Source: Gymnothorax reevesii (taxonomy: Eukaryota; Chordata; Actinopteri; Anguilliformes; Muraenidae). Taken from it: a stretch of DNA of 64,000 bases. A program made the position numbers and the translations under genes. Position 1 is the first letter of the stretch; every line of letters starts with the position of its first letter. The stretch covers positions 22,314,367 through 22,378,366 of the forward strand of contig CM056580.1 of assembly GCA_029721435.1 (NCBI GenBank). Reading direction: 5' to 3'. Under the pieces are notes generated by a model that saw only the letters and a list, made by a program, of their open reading frames with translations, searched no databases and was not told the origin of the DNA. This document shows, one piece after another, positions 10,726-22,400 of the stretch.

Positions 10726-12078
10726 GCCATCCTCCACTCCTCCTCATTATTGGTAATGTCTGCAACGATGGACCATTCAGTCCCTCAACGGTCATGTGAA
10801 ATCCACCAAACATTAATACAACTTATGAACCCATTGCACATCCCCTCTGTGCATAACAGATGCTGGTCTCCACAAGATTCCAGAATTTAATTGCTAAATA
10901 ATTCCGTCATTGAATTTCCAAATAAGACATAAGGTCTCCCTTCATTAAAATCATTTTTCCAGTCTGTGCTACACGAATCCTGAGTCATAAAGCCTTAAAT
11001 AGGGTCAGGCACAACCGACAAGGACTGGCATTATTTGGAATTTGCATATTAAATGATTACCAGACCACAGTAGTTGTAAATAATATTTATTCAATTAGCA
11101 TGAGAATTTGTACTGATGAAAGATGGAATAAAGTTGAGTAGGTTAAGATCAATGCAGGATAATCGGAAGCCCCAGGCAACAAGACTTAGGTGTGGGTCGC
11201 GTCTCTTCTTGGAGTCAAAAAGGCTCTTTCAATTCCCCTGGGGTTCCTATAGAGTGATAGGGTGAAAGATGAATGGAAGGGAACAGGAGGGAGGGATTTT
11301 GAATGAAACGGACAAGGATTGTGGAATGAAGGTGGCATAAATAGGCTGGTTGGGTAGGACGCGGATGCATGGGGTGATGTTTTTAGGCGAGGTCTGGTTC
11401 ACTAACCCGCACAGAATCAAGTCACTTCTGAATGGCTGAAAAGAAACAAAATGAAGATTTTGGAGTGGCTAGTCAAAGTTCTGTCTTAAATCATTTGAGA
11501 TGCTGTGGCATGACCTTAAATTGGCAGCTTTGCCGGAAAACCTTCCAATTTGGCTAAATTAAAACTCGCCTGCAATGAAGAGTGGGCCGTGCATTAGTCC
11601 ATTTCGGGAATTTCATCATGCGGTACTGCCTATATGAAGATCTGTCTGTATTTATTTAATTTTGTGACTTGCTGGCTGAAAAGGAGAGTTTTATTATTTC
11701 TGGAGAAATTTTCTTGGAGATACACGTTTATCATTGAACAGCGATGCTATGCAAGCCTGTGCCTTAAATCCACTTTGGCTCCAATCTCATCAATTTCCTC
11801 CCAATTCCCTTCTCATTTTTAACATAATGGGACATTCTCATTGCAGGGGACTGATGAAAGCTTTCATTAATAATTCAGTGACTATTGAAATGAGATGTTT
11901 TCATGCTCCCTGGGTCAGATCAAGGAATAGAACAAAAACAGTCTTTACAAGACAAGCATAACAATGCATTCAGACAAACATGAATGCTTTGGCAGATTCG
12001 CACAAGCAGGCAAACAGCGACAGTTTCCGAACATGGGGAAACCATGCTTTGTTTTGGGAGAAGCATTATGGTGTCCAT

Positions 12079-12079
<1 letters not shown>
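10726..12079. other. No gene recognised
   Basis: No convincing exon, repeat or RNA gene seen; only short chance frames. Confidence 0.5.

Positions 12080-12113
<34 letters not shown>
12080..12113. repeat. (CA)n microsatellite
   Basis: Seventeen CA units without interruption. Confidence 0.95.
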
Positions 12114-12114
<1 letters not shown>

Positions 12115-13782
12115 ACTTACGGGTCTTTCTGCTGAAAAAAAAATTTGCATGACAATGACATTATTCAACATGGAGTCAGGAGGCGCAAGCCCAGCCTGAA
12201 GCGGCCTCCTTCAGAGACAAAGCAGTGAAGACATCTCAGGAATAAAACCCTGAGTTAAGATGACTGTATCCTCCCTCTATAGTCCTCCGTCATTTTATCA
12301 TTATCTCACACTTTCTCTCTCGCTCCCTCCCCCTCAGGGGTTTTCTGAGGCTATGTCCCGGCCGTCGATGACAACACAAGAATTCTTTCATTATTGATGT
12401 GATCTGAGTGGATGACAGATGCACCCGAGAATTCTAACACTGCCCTTCCAGGACCTGCGCAGAGGGTGTCAGAATTTCAGCTGTTGCAGCACACAACTTT
12501 GAGTAGCAAAGTTTTGGACATTAAGAATTTATTTTCTGAGCAAAATAGTCTCACTTTCACCAAGTAAAAGCAAGGCAGGGCGATTACAAATTAGTGTTCT
12601 CTGAGCACAAACATTTATTCCCCAAAGCTAGAAAAAGCTGCTGACATAAAATGCAGGTTCCAGGTCCTTATTTAGAGACAGGAAAATGAATGGAGATTGT
12701 TACATCTAAATTTAGAGAGAATGAAAACCTGATATGAAAGGAAAACTGGTCACTATTCCTTAAGTGTGCCAGTAATCATGTATCTCACAGCAATTCATTA
12801 CTTACCCTGGTGATGATATCATCTCAAACTTTTCCTCCCACTATCTCAATAACTTAGTTATTGCATTAATTGCATTGCATTAGGTCTCGATCCAAGAACA
12901 GTGAAGCAGGTTGTGTTTTTTTTTTTTTTCTAAGAGGATACGGCAGAGTGCTGGATGAGAGGATGTGGCATATTCAAATGCCCTTCTGGGACCTGGGAAG
13001 AGGGTATCAAATGCAGGGTGTGGCATGATTTAGGAAGATTATAGATTGAGCAGAGGCAGTTCGTCGGCAGTTACAAAGGCCTTCAGAAACAACGCCTTTC
13101 AATTCTTAGTAACCTAAACCTCTCACAGTTAAATTTTCCTGATTTGCAACAGTTGCTCAGACTAATTGCTTGAACGACAGTCAAATGTCATTTCGATAGT
13201 ATTGTTATACACTGCAAAATTTTTAACCATTTTCTTCTGGACATAAATGCTGACTTACAATATCGATATGGCTTTATAAATTCGGCAGTCATGTAGCTGG
13301 TGAAATAGCACAGATTACCGTAAATTAGTATGCGTTGCTCATTAAGCAGTAAACCACAAGAATCCGTTCTATATTCTGAATGAAGTCACAGCTAAAGGGA
13401 GTTGTTGGGCGCGATGCAGAGCTGAGTGACAATTGAAAGGATGGCAAAAATAAATGCTGCAAAGTCAGTGAAATTTTTAAATTTTTTGCACGTATATTGC
13501 CATGCTTTCAATGCCATATCAATTATATAAATACAAGCAATAGTCATTCACTTTTTCATTGTCATTTCTTATTATTGGTCATGTATTGGTCTTGGTTGTT
13601 CAGTCGATAAATTGTTTGATTGTTGATCAGGTGAACTTAAACGCAATCAAGTGGTAAAGGGTGTGGTTACTGAAGGCCCTCAGAGAACCTGACGGAACGC
13701 CGCTGACATTGAGTAAAACTTGTTTGGCACATTCAAAACTAATAATGATCAGTGGTTGCCATGTTTATTTTTTATTTTTTAC
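12114..13782. other. No gene recognised
   Basis: Unassigned sequence with a 15-base T tract near 12918. No supported feature. Confidence 0.5.
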
Positions 13783-13925
13783 CAATCACTACACTGTTAT
13801 GAACTTGCACCCTTTTTTCTCACTGGCACTTTTTTTGCCAGTCATTTTAACTGTAATTTACAACATATAACTGTAAGGTTTACAACAGAGTTCTGTGTAT
13901 GTTAAGTGTAAACCACAGTTAAATG
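13783..13925 (+). repeat. MITE-like repeat (family A)
   Basis: Contains TTTTTTGCCAGTCATTTTAA followed by repeated TAACTGTAA/TTTACA motifs and AAACCACAGTTAAATGTGCA. The reverse complement of 24985-25090 aligns with it end to end, and the 18491-18511 fragment continues that second copy. Two independent copies in the window establish it as a dispersed repeat. Termini are not resolved. Confidence 0.65.
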
Positions 13926-16900
13926 TGCACAGGCTTCCACTTACAGTTAATATAACCAGAAAACAACTTAACTGTTAATTCAGTCAGTTAATAATACTGT
14001 AGTTGTGCTATGAATTTTGCAAATGCTTAGAGGTTTTGTTTGAGCTTAAGGCCAAGAGCCTGCAAATGAAGTTCAAGCTGTCCATACGAGGCCCCAGCTC
14101 ACTTATCGAAGCACACAATGCAGATCATGAGGTACCAGCCCTGGCCCTGGAGTATCCCCTGAGCACGCTGCTTTTTGTTCCAACCTTAATGGAGTTATAT
14201 GAGCTACAACAAGCTGTTAATTGTTCCTAATGATCCACTCCGAATGTCTGATGAGGGATAATTTACTCGCTCAATGCCAAAACATTTCAGAAACAGATAT
14301 TCATGCTCCAAAGAATAAAATGCTCCACACTCATTCAAGGACTTTTAATTAGGCATATCAGTTTTCAGGCAAATGAATTCAAACTTATTTTCTGCAAACA
14401 ATTCTTTTACCAAAAAAAAAAAAAAAAAATGTAAGGGTTTTCAAATGATTCACTGATGGACCACCAACAGTAATCACTAAAGTATTACATTCTTAGTGTC
14501 TGAACACATGGTCCTCAAAAAAAATCTATTTGTGGGAGTTTCAGGGCTGTTTCAGCTCAGAACTACTGCTTTAAATAAAAAACTGGGAGCCTCTGTTGTT
14601 GGGTGTCTTGGACCAGTTTATCGCAGAGGTGGATAATAAGGTGCAAATCTGTTTCTGGTCTTCATGCCAACTCCTGGTCTTAATTACCTAAAAACCTCCA
14701 ACATTTATCCCATATGATATTTGAGTGGCATGTCTTGATTCAGGCATACATGGTTGCCAAACACTTGGCTTGGGTCCGTCGTATGAAATATTTTATTTTG
14801 ATCAGATTGGTGATGAAACTAATGTTGCTGTATAAAGCCAGTTAACTCAGGTCACCACAGTAATTGGAAAAAACAAAAACCTGAATACATACAAGCCCAA
14901 CGCTTGTCTATCAGTTTCTTCTGGTTGTAATTGTGAACACCTGGGACATTTTTACAATCCCTGATTACCTACAACACAATTAATGATTGTACCCAAAAGC
15001 AGCAAAGTGAACTACTTTGTACAGCTAATCTTTGTGGTTTGTAACACACAACACAATATGAACGTCCCACCAAGACTAAGGTGATCTTATTAGCCTGGAG
15101 GTCAAGTGACTTAGCAATGCACAACAAAGTTATTTCCACTTCTTAGCTATGACTGTTTGTGGGCCTACTACTAGGGAGAGTAGCATGTAGTATATCCTAG
15201 AGTATTGTGCAAAATTTAGTTCAGAAGTATGTAATTAAGATCATGGCACTGGATTCAAATATTGGAGTGATAAAGAAGTGATATATTTCTTGCCAAATAA
15301 GGGATGGGGCTTTCATTGGTGAATTAATGCATTCATAAAATTGTCTCGGAAGACAGAAAGAACAAAGTGACTGTAAATGAATTTGGGCTTTACAAAATCT
15401 GAGAACATCCTGTAGGTTAAACTGGTGTAACCACCGCACTCAAGTATCCCGTTCAAAGAGTACAAAATAAATTCGACGCCTATTTCATCCCCTCCTGGTT
15501 TATGTTTGCAAACCAAACTGATGAAAAAAGAGACCACGAATGAGAGTCGAAATGGCCGCGTCAACAAGCATTTTCCTTCAGTAACGAGACTTTTGTTTTC
15601 TTCAGGTCATAAAAGTTTTTTAAGTTAATTTTTGCTGGAGAAAGTGAAATTTTTGTTTCCCATTTCTTGATAAAAAATCTTGTAACCACCTGACTTTCTT
15701 ACCAAACTGGCTACACTATAGTCTAATTTAACGAAAAAAAAGAATGGAATGCCTAAATGGAAGATGAAAATACATGCTGACAAGGACATATTTATATATA
15801 TCGCTGTTGCCAATTATATAATTGTCTAGCCATCTAAGTACAACTAGGTCACTCCAATTTTTTTTCCTCCAGAAAAAGCTTTTGACGTAAATTGGACGTT
15901 ATAGAGAAACATGGGCAGTGTATCGGCAAAGGACGATCTTTCACAATGTCTGCCCCATTTTATCGTGGATCTGGTGGCATTCTGAGCATTATGCTGCTTG
16001 ACGAGGCAGCTTATTGTGTTTACGGAAGAGTTTTAACCAAGTTCGATCTTTCTCCATGGGAGTTCTGAGTTGAAAAAAGAGACAATGCTTCCTTTTTTTT
16101 TGATTTGCAAAAAGATGACTGCTGCCATGTTTCGCTTTTTTCTTTTCAAACTAACTGAGATAAAACTGCAATCATGTGAACACTCTCTCTCTCTACTGCC
16201 TTTTTTTCATTCGATCTCTCCTTAACACGCATGGGTATGTTTTAGTGATTTACATGCATGCGCTTGTCTAATTGTCCATGGGATGTTATCTCCCCTATGC
16301 AATGTCTACAGCGGTGTCAGCGGAAGGAAAATACCATAGTTTCAACAAAAGGGGAGAGCTAATGTGCACAAACATTCTCCCATCAGTTATGTTATCAGAC
16401 ATCAACATGTTGCCCAGCTGAAAAGCCAGGGTGGTAAATGACTGTAATTTTAGCACCTGTAAAAGCTGATAAAGAACAGGAGAGGACTCAACCGGTTCTT
16501 TCTGTCAAAGCAAGATATAAATATTGAGGGAAGGCACCAAATCCTTAAGGGCCTTCTAACCAGGCACAGACCCTAGCACCACCCCGCCCTCACCAAAGAA
16601 CACAGATAGCGGGGTGTAACATCAGTGCTATTGAATTGGAAGGCCATGGACCTAACTGAGGCCCATAATCGACACATTTTTGCCTCAATGTTCAATGAGT
16701 ACCCAAGTCGGGGTTTATACAGTGGATGCACAATTCCAACTGGTGGAACCATACTGTATTGAAAGTACAGTGTCATAACTTGACTGAATTTAACAATTAA
16801 ATGAACGGATTGTCTCCTTGTTATTTTAACTATAAGTAGAGTCCTGTGTAGAATCTGGAGACGTTCCTGCGTATGGCTGATAAGCTCGGACCAGAGCCTT

Positions 16901-17034
16901 GCCAAATAGTAATAAAACTTTTATGGCTTTCCCCCCAGGATGCTCCCTTAGCCTGCCACTGAAATGCGTCGGTGGTCTTTCTACTCTGTAGTTTCAAAGC
17001 CCTGGCTGACACAATGCCTCTGTGGGAGCCATAC
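13926..17034. other. No gene recognised in 3.1 kb
   Basis: Mixed AT-rich sequence with short homopolymers (A17 near 14413). Frames of up to 110 codons (16573-16905, minus) show no recognisable domain or codon pattern. Confidence 0.5.
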
Positions 17035-18490
17035 TGTCCTCAATCTTAAATCCAGTTATATTAATCTGTTTAAAATATTCTAAACCTCTGGGAACTTCAT
17101 AATATGCTTACATGTTCAATATCCTACTAAGAAATTGCTTCTTTACTTATAACCAAATTTACTTATACATTAAGTCTTCTTAAGACTTTTTCATAACAAC
17201 TGCATCATATTGGTATATATTCATATCATGTTTGGTCTTGTTATTCCCGAGGGAATCCAAGGAGTTGAATGGAGTATGTATCATTCCCATTGAAATTATG
17301 GTTCATTCCCTTTTGGAAACTCCTGAAAATTGGTCAAAATCCTCTAGGGTAGTCACCCAATTCTCCTCTCTTAATAATAAATAAGAATAAATATCTGAAA
17401 TAGTAAATAATTAATAGCTTTATTCCATCTTCCAAATGGTGGAAACCCAAAACCAGATTCGACCCCCCCTTTCCAGGGTGTTTATGGCCATGCCGCCTGG
17501 ATCAAAGACGTGGATTGGCTTGAAGGAAAGAGAAAAAATCTATTCTGGGAGAATCGTATTCGATCTCTCCCCGCGTGCGCGAGTGCGTGTGTAATTGGCC
17601 GGTCTGTGTGGTCGAAGAGTGTCGTGTCTGGGCTCTCCCCTCACATGTGTGGCTTTTCCTCCAGGTATGACTTTATCCTCTCTTTCTAAATTGTGTGTAA
17701 CTTATTAACGTTGATTTGTTTGATCTATGCTCATGCCTACCTGGTGAATAAATTATCGTTATTCCTTTAAGCTTGCGTGGTTTCAGTGACTCTTAACACA
17801 TTCTTTCTCGCCCCATTGCAGCGGAAACCTAGGGGTTTAATCCCAACCGAGGAACGACTGGCCAGCGGCACGGAATCGGAATTGGTTTTAATAAGTTGGA
17901 GAAACAATCATGATCTACTTACATAAAGGGTTTATGTATTGCTGGTTCTGGGGTTTTAGCCTTAAGGAAACCCATGGACGAAAAGTTGGTTATCCGTTAA
18001 AATTCACTGAAAGAACCCATGGGCGTGTATAAATCTGGGTTCACTGTATTTATGCCAAAAGATGCTGTTGCAGTGATGATTTACAACCTCTAATCTAGCC
18101 AACGAACCTGGGATCCGGACATGGTGTTAAAACCTGGGAACATTAATGGAAGTGACGGTTGTCTTTTAAGAGTTCGAGGTAAATCAACTTCCACACGTTT
18201 TCCCTAGATTATTAATTTTAATTCTAATTTGGAGGGTATAACTAAATGAGTCTAATCAGAGAATATAACGAGGGTATAACTAAATTTGGTATTCTAAATG
18301 TATTATGGAGTCAGATTAATGGTAAAAGTTGTGCTTTTGTGCCCCGTTCTTTGAAAGGTGAAAATAGATCCATTTAATTGTGATTCACACCAGCCAGGAA
18401 ATCGTGCAAGTTAAATCCAGCTAAAGGAACACGTGAGACCTTCGGCCTCGGCAATGTCCGTTTTTTGGTATTGTTTTGTGGGGTTTTACA
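17035..18490 (+). repeat. 1.45 kb dispersed repeat, copy 1 (candidate solo LTR)
   Basis: The sequence aligns over its whole length, with substitutions and indels, to the reverse complement of 36513-37981. Matching landmarks are ATATTAATCTGT near 17055, CAACTGCATCATATT near 17200, CATGTTTGGTCTT near 17228, AACGTTGATTTGTTTGATC near 17710, GAACGACTGGCCAGC near 17851, and GGTATTGTTTTGTGGGG near the right end. The ends can be read as TG...CA, and AATAAA occurs at 17748. Together with the non-coding character this suggests a long solo LTR of an endogenous retroelement, but no target duplication or internal region was found. Confidence 0.6.
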
Positions 18491-18511
18491 CCTGCATGCA
18501 TTTAACCGTGG
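18491..18511 (-). repeat. Left fragment of a family A MITE split by the hAT element
   Basis: CCTGCATGCATTTAACCGTG matches the inverse of the end of the repeat at 13783-13925. The rest of this copy resumes at 24985, on the far side of the hAT-like element. Confidence 0.6.
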
Positions 18512-18896
18512 GGTAACACTTTACAATAAGGGTATAATAATTAACATTAGTTAATGCAGTAATAAGAATTTACTAACAGGTAATTAACATTTAACTAATG
18601 CACCCGGTAATCATTTACAAATGATGTTCACGTGAACTAAGGTATTAATTTGTTAATGAAGAGTTTGTTTCCAAAATGCAATATATCCATTTTACACATT
18701 TTGAGTAAATCTGCCTTTTCTTTGTTGGCGCCATTGCATTTTATAGAAAAACACAAACTTTGCCCTGAAGAAATACACCTTATCATATGAATTCCTCAAA
18801 ACAGATTATTGCAGCATGTGTAAGAAGCATAGGACTACCGGTCTAGGGCTTTATCTCAATTTGTTTAAATTTTGGCACTTATTGCGTTTTCGAACC

Positions 18897-19361
18897 TGTT
18901 ATGGCCCCAATTCGTTATTAGATTTACAACGCAACAGCAACAGATGACAGATACAGTTTTAAAACTCAAACACATTTAATTAAACAAAGACAATAACAAC
19001 TAACTAACCTAAAGAGCAAGATTGAATTATAACAAAAACAAAAATATTTACAGTCCCTTTGGGTTTTCTGGTGATGTGCTGGGTGAGAAAAATCCACAAA
19101 AGAAACTTAACAGGTCTTGAACAGAAATGACAGGTCTGGTCACACGTATCCTTCTTCTTGCAATTTCTCCTACTACTTTACTGTCTCAATTCTTTTCCTT
19201 ATATATTCTTTTGCAGACCCCACCCACATTTAGACCTCTTTTTTTTAATTTTCTGAGACTTGCCCCAGACATGTCCAGGACATGTCTAAACATGACTCCA
19301 GTCTGAGCTTAACAAAAAAAAGGGTAAATACGGCCATCTAGTGGCCTATATTCACATTACA
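18897..19361 (-). repeat. 3' LTR of the Gmr1-like element
   Basis: Begins TG and ends CA. Almost identical to 24284-24754. On the coding strand a TATATAAGG motif (plus 19198-19206) may be the U3 TATA box. A separate, more diverged solo copy lies at 51192-51682. Confidence 0.93.
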
Positions 19362-19494
19362 CCTCCATTCCAAAAGGGAAAAATTTTGACTCATAAAGGC
19401 AAAATTTTTCTTTTCAATACAAAATGGTTAAGTGAACACTTGTCTATATATACATATCATACAATATTCAAACACATGATATATATATACACAT

Positions 19495-22400
19495 TCAAAC
19501 ACGGGATAAGCAATCAGCAGTTACATTGTCTGTACCCTTCACATGCTTAATTTCCAAGTCAAACTCCTGTAAAATCAAACTCCAATTCAACAATCTCCGA
19601 TTCTTGTTTTTCATCTTACTCAAAAACATTAACGGATTGTGGTCAGTGTACACAATCATTGGCTTTTGTCCTGTACAAACATAAACCTCAAAGTGTTGTA
19701 AAGAAAGGACCAGAGCCAACAGTTCCTTCTCTATTGTGGAATAGTTCCTTTGGTGGCGATTGAACTTCCTGGAGAAGTATGCCACGGGATGCTCAATGTC
19801 ATCAGAGTCACTTCTCTGTAGGAGCACAGATCCACAAGCTTGGTCGCTAGCATCGACCGCGATGGAGAACGGTTTGTTGAAGTCAGGAGATTTGAGCACG
19901 GGGAAGTGACACAGCAGAGACTTCAGGCGATCGAAGGCTCTCTGGCATGCATCATCCCAGGTGAACTTTACGCCTTTCTTCAGTTGGTTAGTTAGACTGA
20001 GAGCAATCTCAGCAAAGTTCTTGCAGAACTTGCGGTAGTACCCGATCATTCCAAGGAAGCGGCGCAAAGCTTTTTTGTTGTGAGGAACTGGAAAGTCCAT
20101 GATGGCTTGGACTTTAGCATTTATGGGTGCCACCTTACCCTGGCCTATGACGTAGCCAAGATAGGTGACAGTAGCACAACCAAAGTCACTCTTGCTCAGG
20201 TTAACAGTCAGGTTAGCCTGGGTCAGGCGCTGGAACAACGTCTCTACATCTTTTAGATGTTCTTCCCAGGAGTCACTCCATGTGATCAGGTCATCGATGT
20301 ACGCACCCGTGTGTGGCAATCCGGCGATTGTAGACTGTATCATCCTTTGGAACGTGGCTGGGGCATTTTTCATGCCAAAGGGTAGGACTTCATACTGGTA
20401 CAATCCAGATGGTGTGGCAAAAGCAGAGATGCTCTTGGCCCTCTCAGTTAAAGGCACACACCAATAACCCTTCAATAAATCAATCTTGGTCAGAAACTTT
20501 GCTTGCCCTACACTGTCAATACAATCATCAATCCTAGGTATTGGAAACACATCAGTTCTAGTTACAGCATTGACTTTGCGATAATCTGTACAGAATCTAG
20601 TACTTCCATCAGGTTTTGGAACTAGCACACAGGGTGAACTCCAATCTGAGTTGGAAGGTCTGATAATATCATGTTTTAACATGTACTCAACCTCTTTCTC
20701 AGCAATCTTTCTCTTTTCAGGATTCATCCGGTACGGATGCTGTTTTATTGGTTTGGCATCACCAACATCTACATCATGAGAGGCTATTGTAACTCTCTTT
20801 GGAACATCAGGAAACAAATCCTCATATTTCTTGATCAACCTTTCAAACTGATCTCTCTGTGAGGGTTCTAAGTGCTGGAGTTTTACATCAAGATTTTGCA
20901 ACACTTCAGTGTTTGACAATTTACATGAAAGAACTTCAGCTTTAATTCTTGGTTCATCATCTTGAAACTCCCCCTCATCTTCACACGTTTCGACCATTGG
21001 AGAATCTGAAGTGACAGCTGCAACCCTAGCATTTCTGTCATGAGAAGGCTTGAGCATGTTAATATGACACAATTGTTTAGGTTTTCTCCTATCTGGAGTC
21101 TTCACAATGTAATTGAGATCATTGAGTTTTGTCAGAATTTCATAAGGACCATGAAATCTAGCCTGCAATGGATTGGACTGCAAGGGAAACAACACAAGGA
21201 CCTTTTCTCCTGGTTTAAACTCACGGCTTCTAGCCTTATGATCATACCAAGTTTTCATTTTTCCCTGACTTGATTTCAAGTTCTCTTTGGTAAGGTCACA
21301 GGCTGCACGCAATCTTTCCTTGAACTTGCTAACATAGTCTAACAGACTGATATGCGGCTCTTTCTCTTGCCATCGTTCACTCAATAATAGCAAAGGTCCT
21401 CTCACTTCATGACCAAACACTAGCTCAAATGGACTGAATCCAGTAGACTCCTGCACTGCTTCTCTAGCTGCAAACAACAGCAAATGAACCCCTTCATCCC
21501 AGTCTTTCTCATGGTCATAACAATAAGTCCTCATCATTGTCTTGAGAGTGGAATGAAACCGCTCTAAGGCACCCTGACTTTCTGGATGATAGGCACTAGA
21601 AAGAATCTGCTTTGCACCTAGTTCATACACAACCTGCTGAAACAATCCTGAAGTGAAATTGCTACCCTGGTCTGACTGAATTTCCCTGGGAAGGCCAAAC
21701 AACGTGAAGAACTTTATCAAAGCCTTCGAGATTGCAGTTGCCTTGATGTTACGTAGAGGTATGGCTTCGGGGAATCTGGTAGATGCACACATGATTGTCA
21801 ACAAGTACTGATTTCCAGATCTAGTCTTGGGTAATGGACTAACGAAATCAACAATGACCCTAGAGAATGGCTCCCCAAATGCTGGGATAGGCTGCAATGG
21901 AGCTTCAGGTGGGTCTAACTGGTGTTTTCCAACTACCTGACAAGTGTGACAGGTTTTGCAAAAGTTGGAAACGTCTTTCCGAAGCCCAGGCCAAAAGAAG
22001 TGTTTCATGATCTTATCAACAGTCTTGTTAACACCAAGATGACCTCCTAAAGGTAAACTATGAGCCATTGTTAAGATCTCATTCCTATAGACCTTCGGAA
22101 CAACAATTTGCCTGACCACTGCCCAATCTGCATTGGCAGGGATATCAGGAGGGTGCCACTTCCGCATCAACACACCATCCTTGAGATAATACCCAACTGG
22201 AACTGCGTCTATTTCTTTATCAGGAAGGGCTCTCCTCTTTAGTACACAGATTTCAGGATCATTAGTTTGCTCCTCAATCAACCGCTTTCTGGACAGAGAC
22301 AAGTCTCCAGACACATCAGAATCACCAGACCCATCCGGCTGGCTGAATAGAGAACTGATAAAAGTATCTGATAAGTCCTCAAACGGAGAAACCATAGTAG

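Noticed and set aside
17035..18490. Part of the Gmr1-like retrotransposon or its LTR
   Set aside because: No similarity to the 465-bp LTR, and its ends lie outside the hAT element that contains the retrotransposon.
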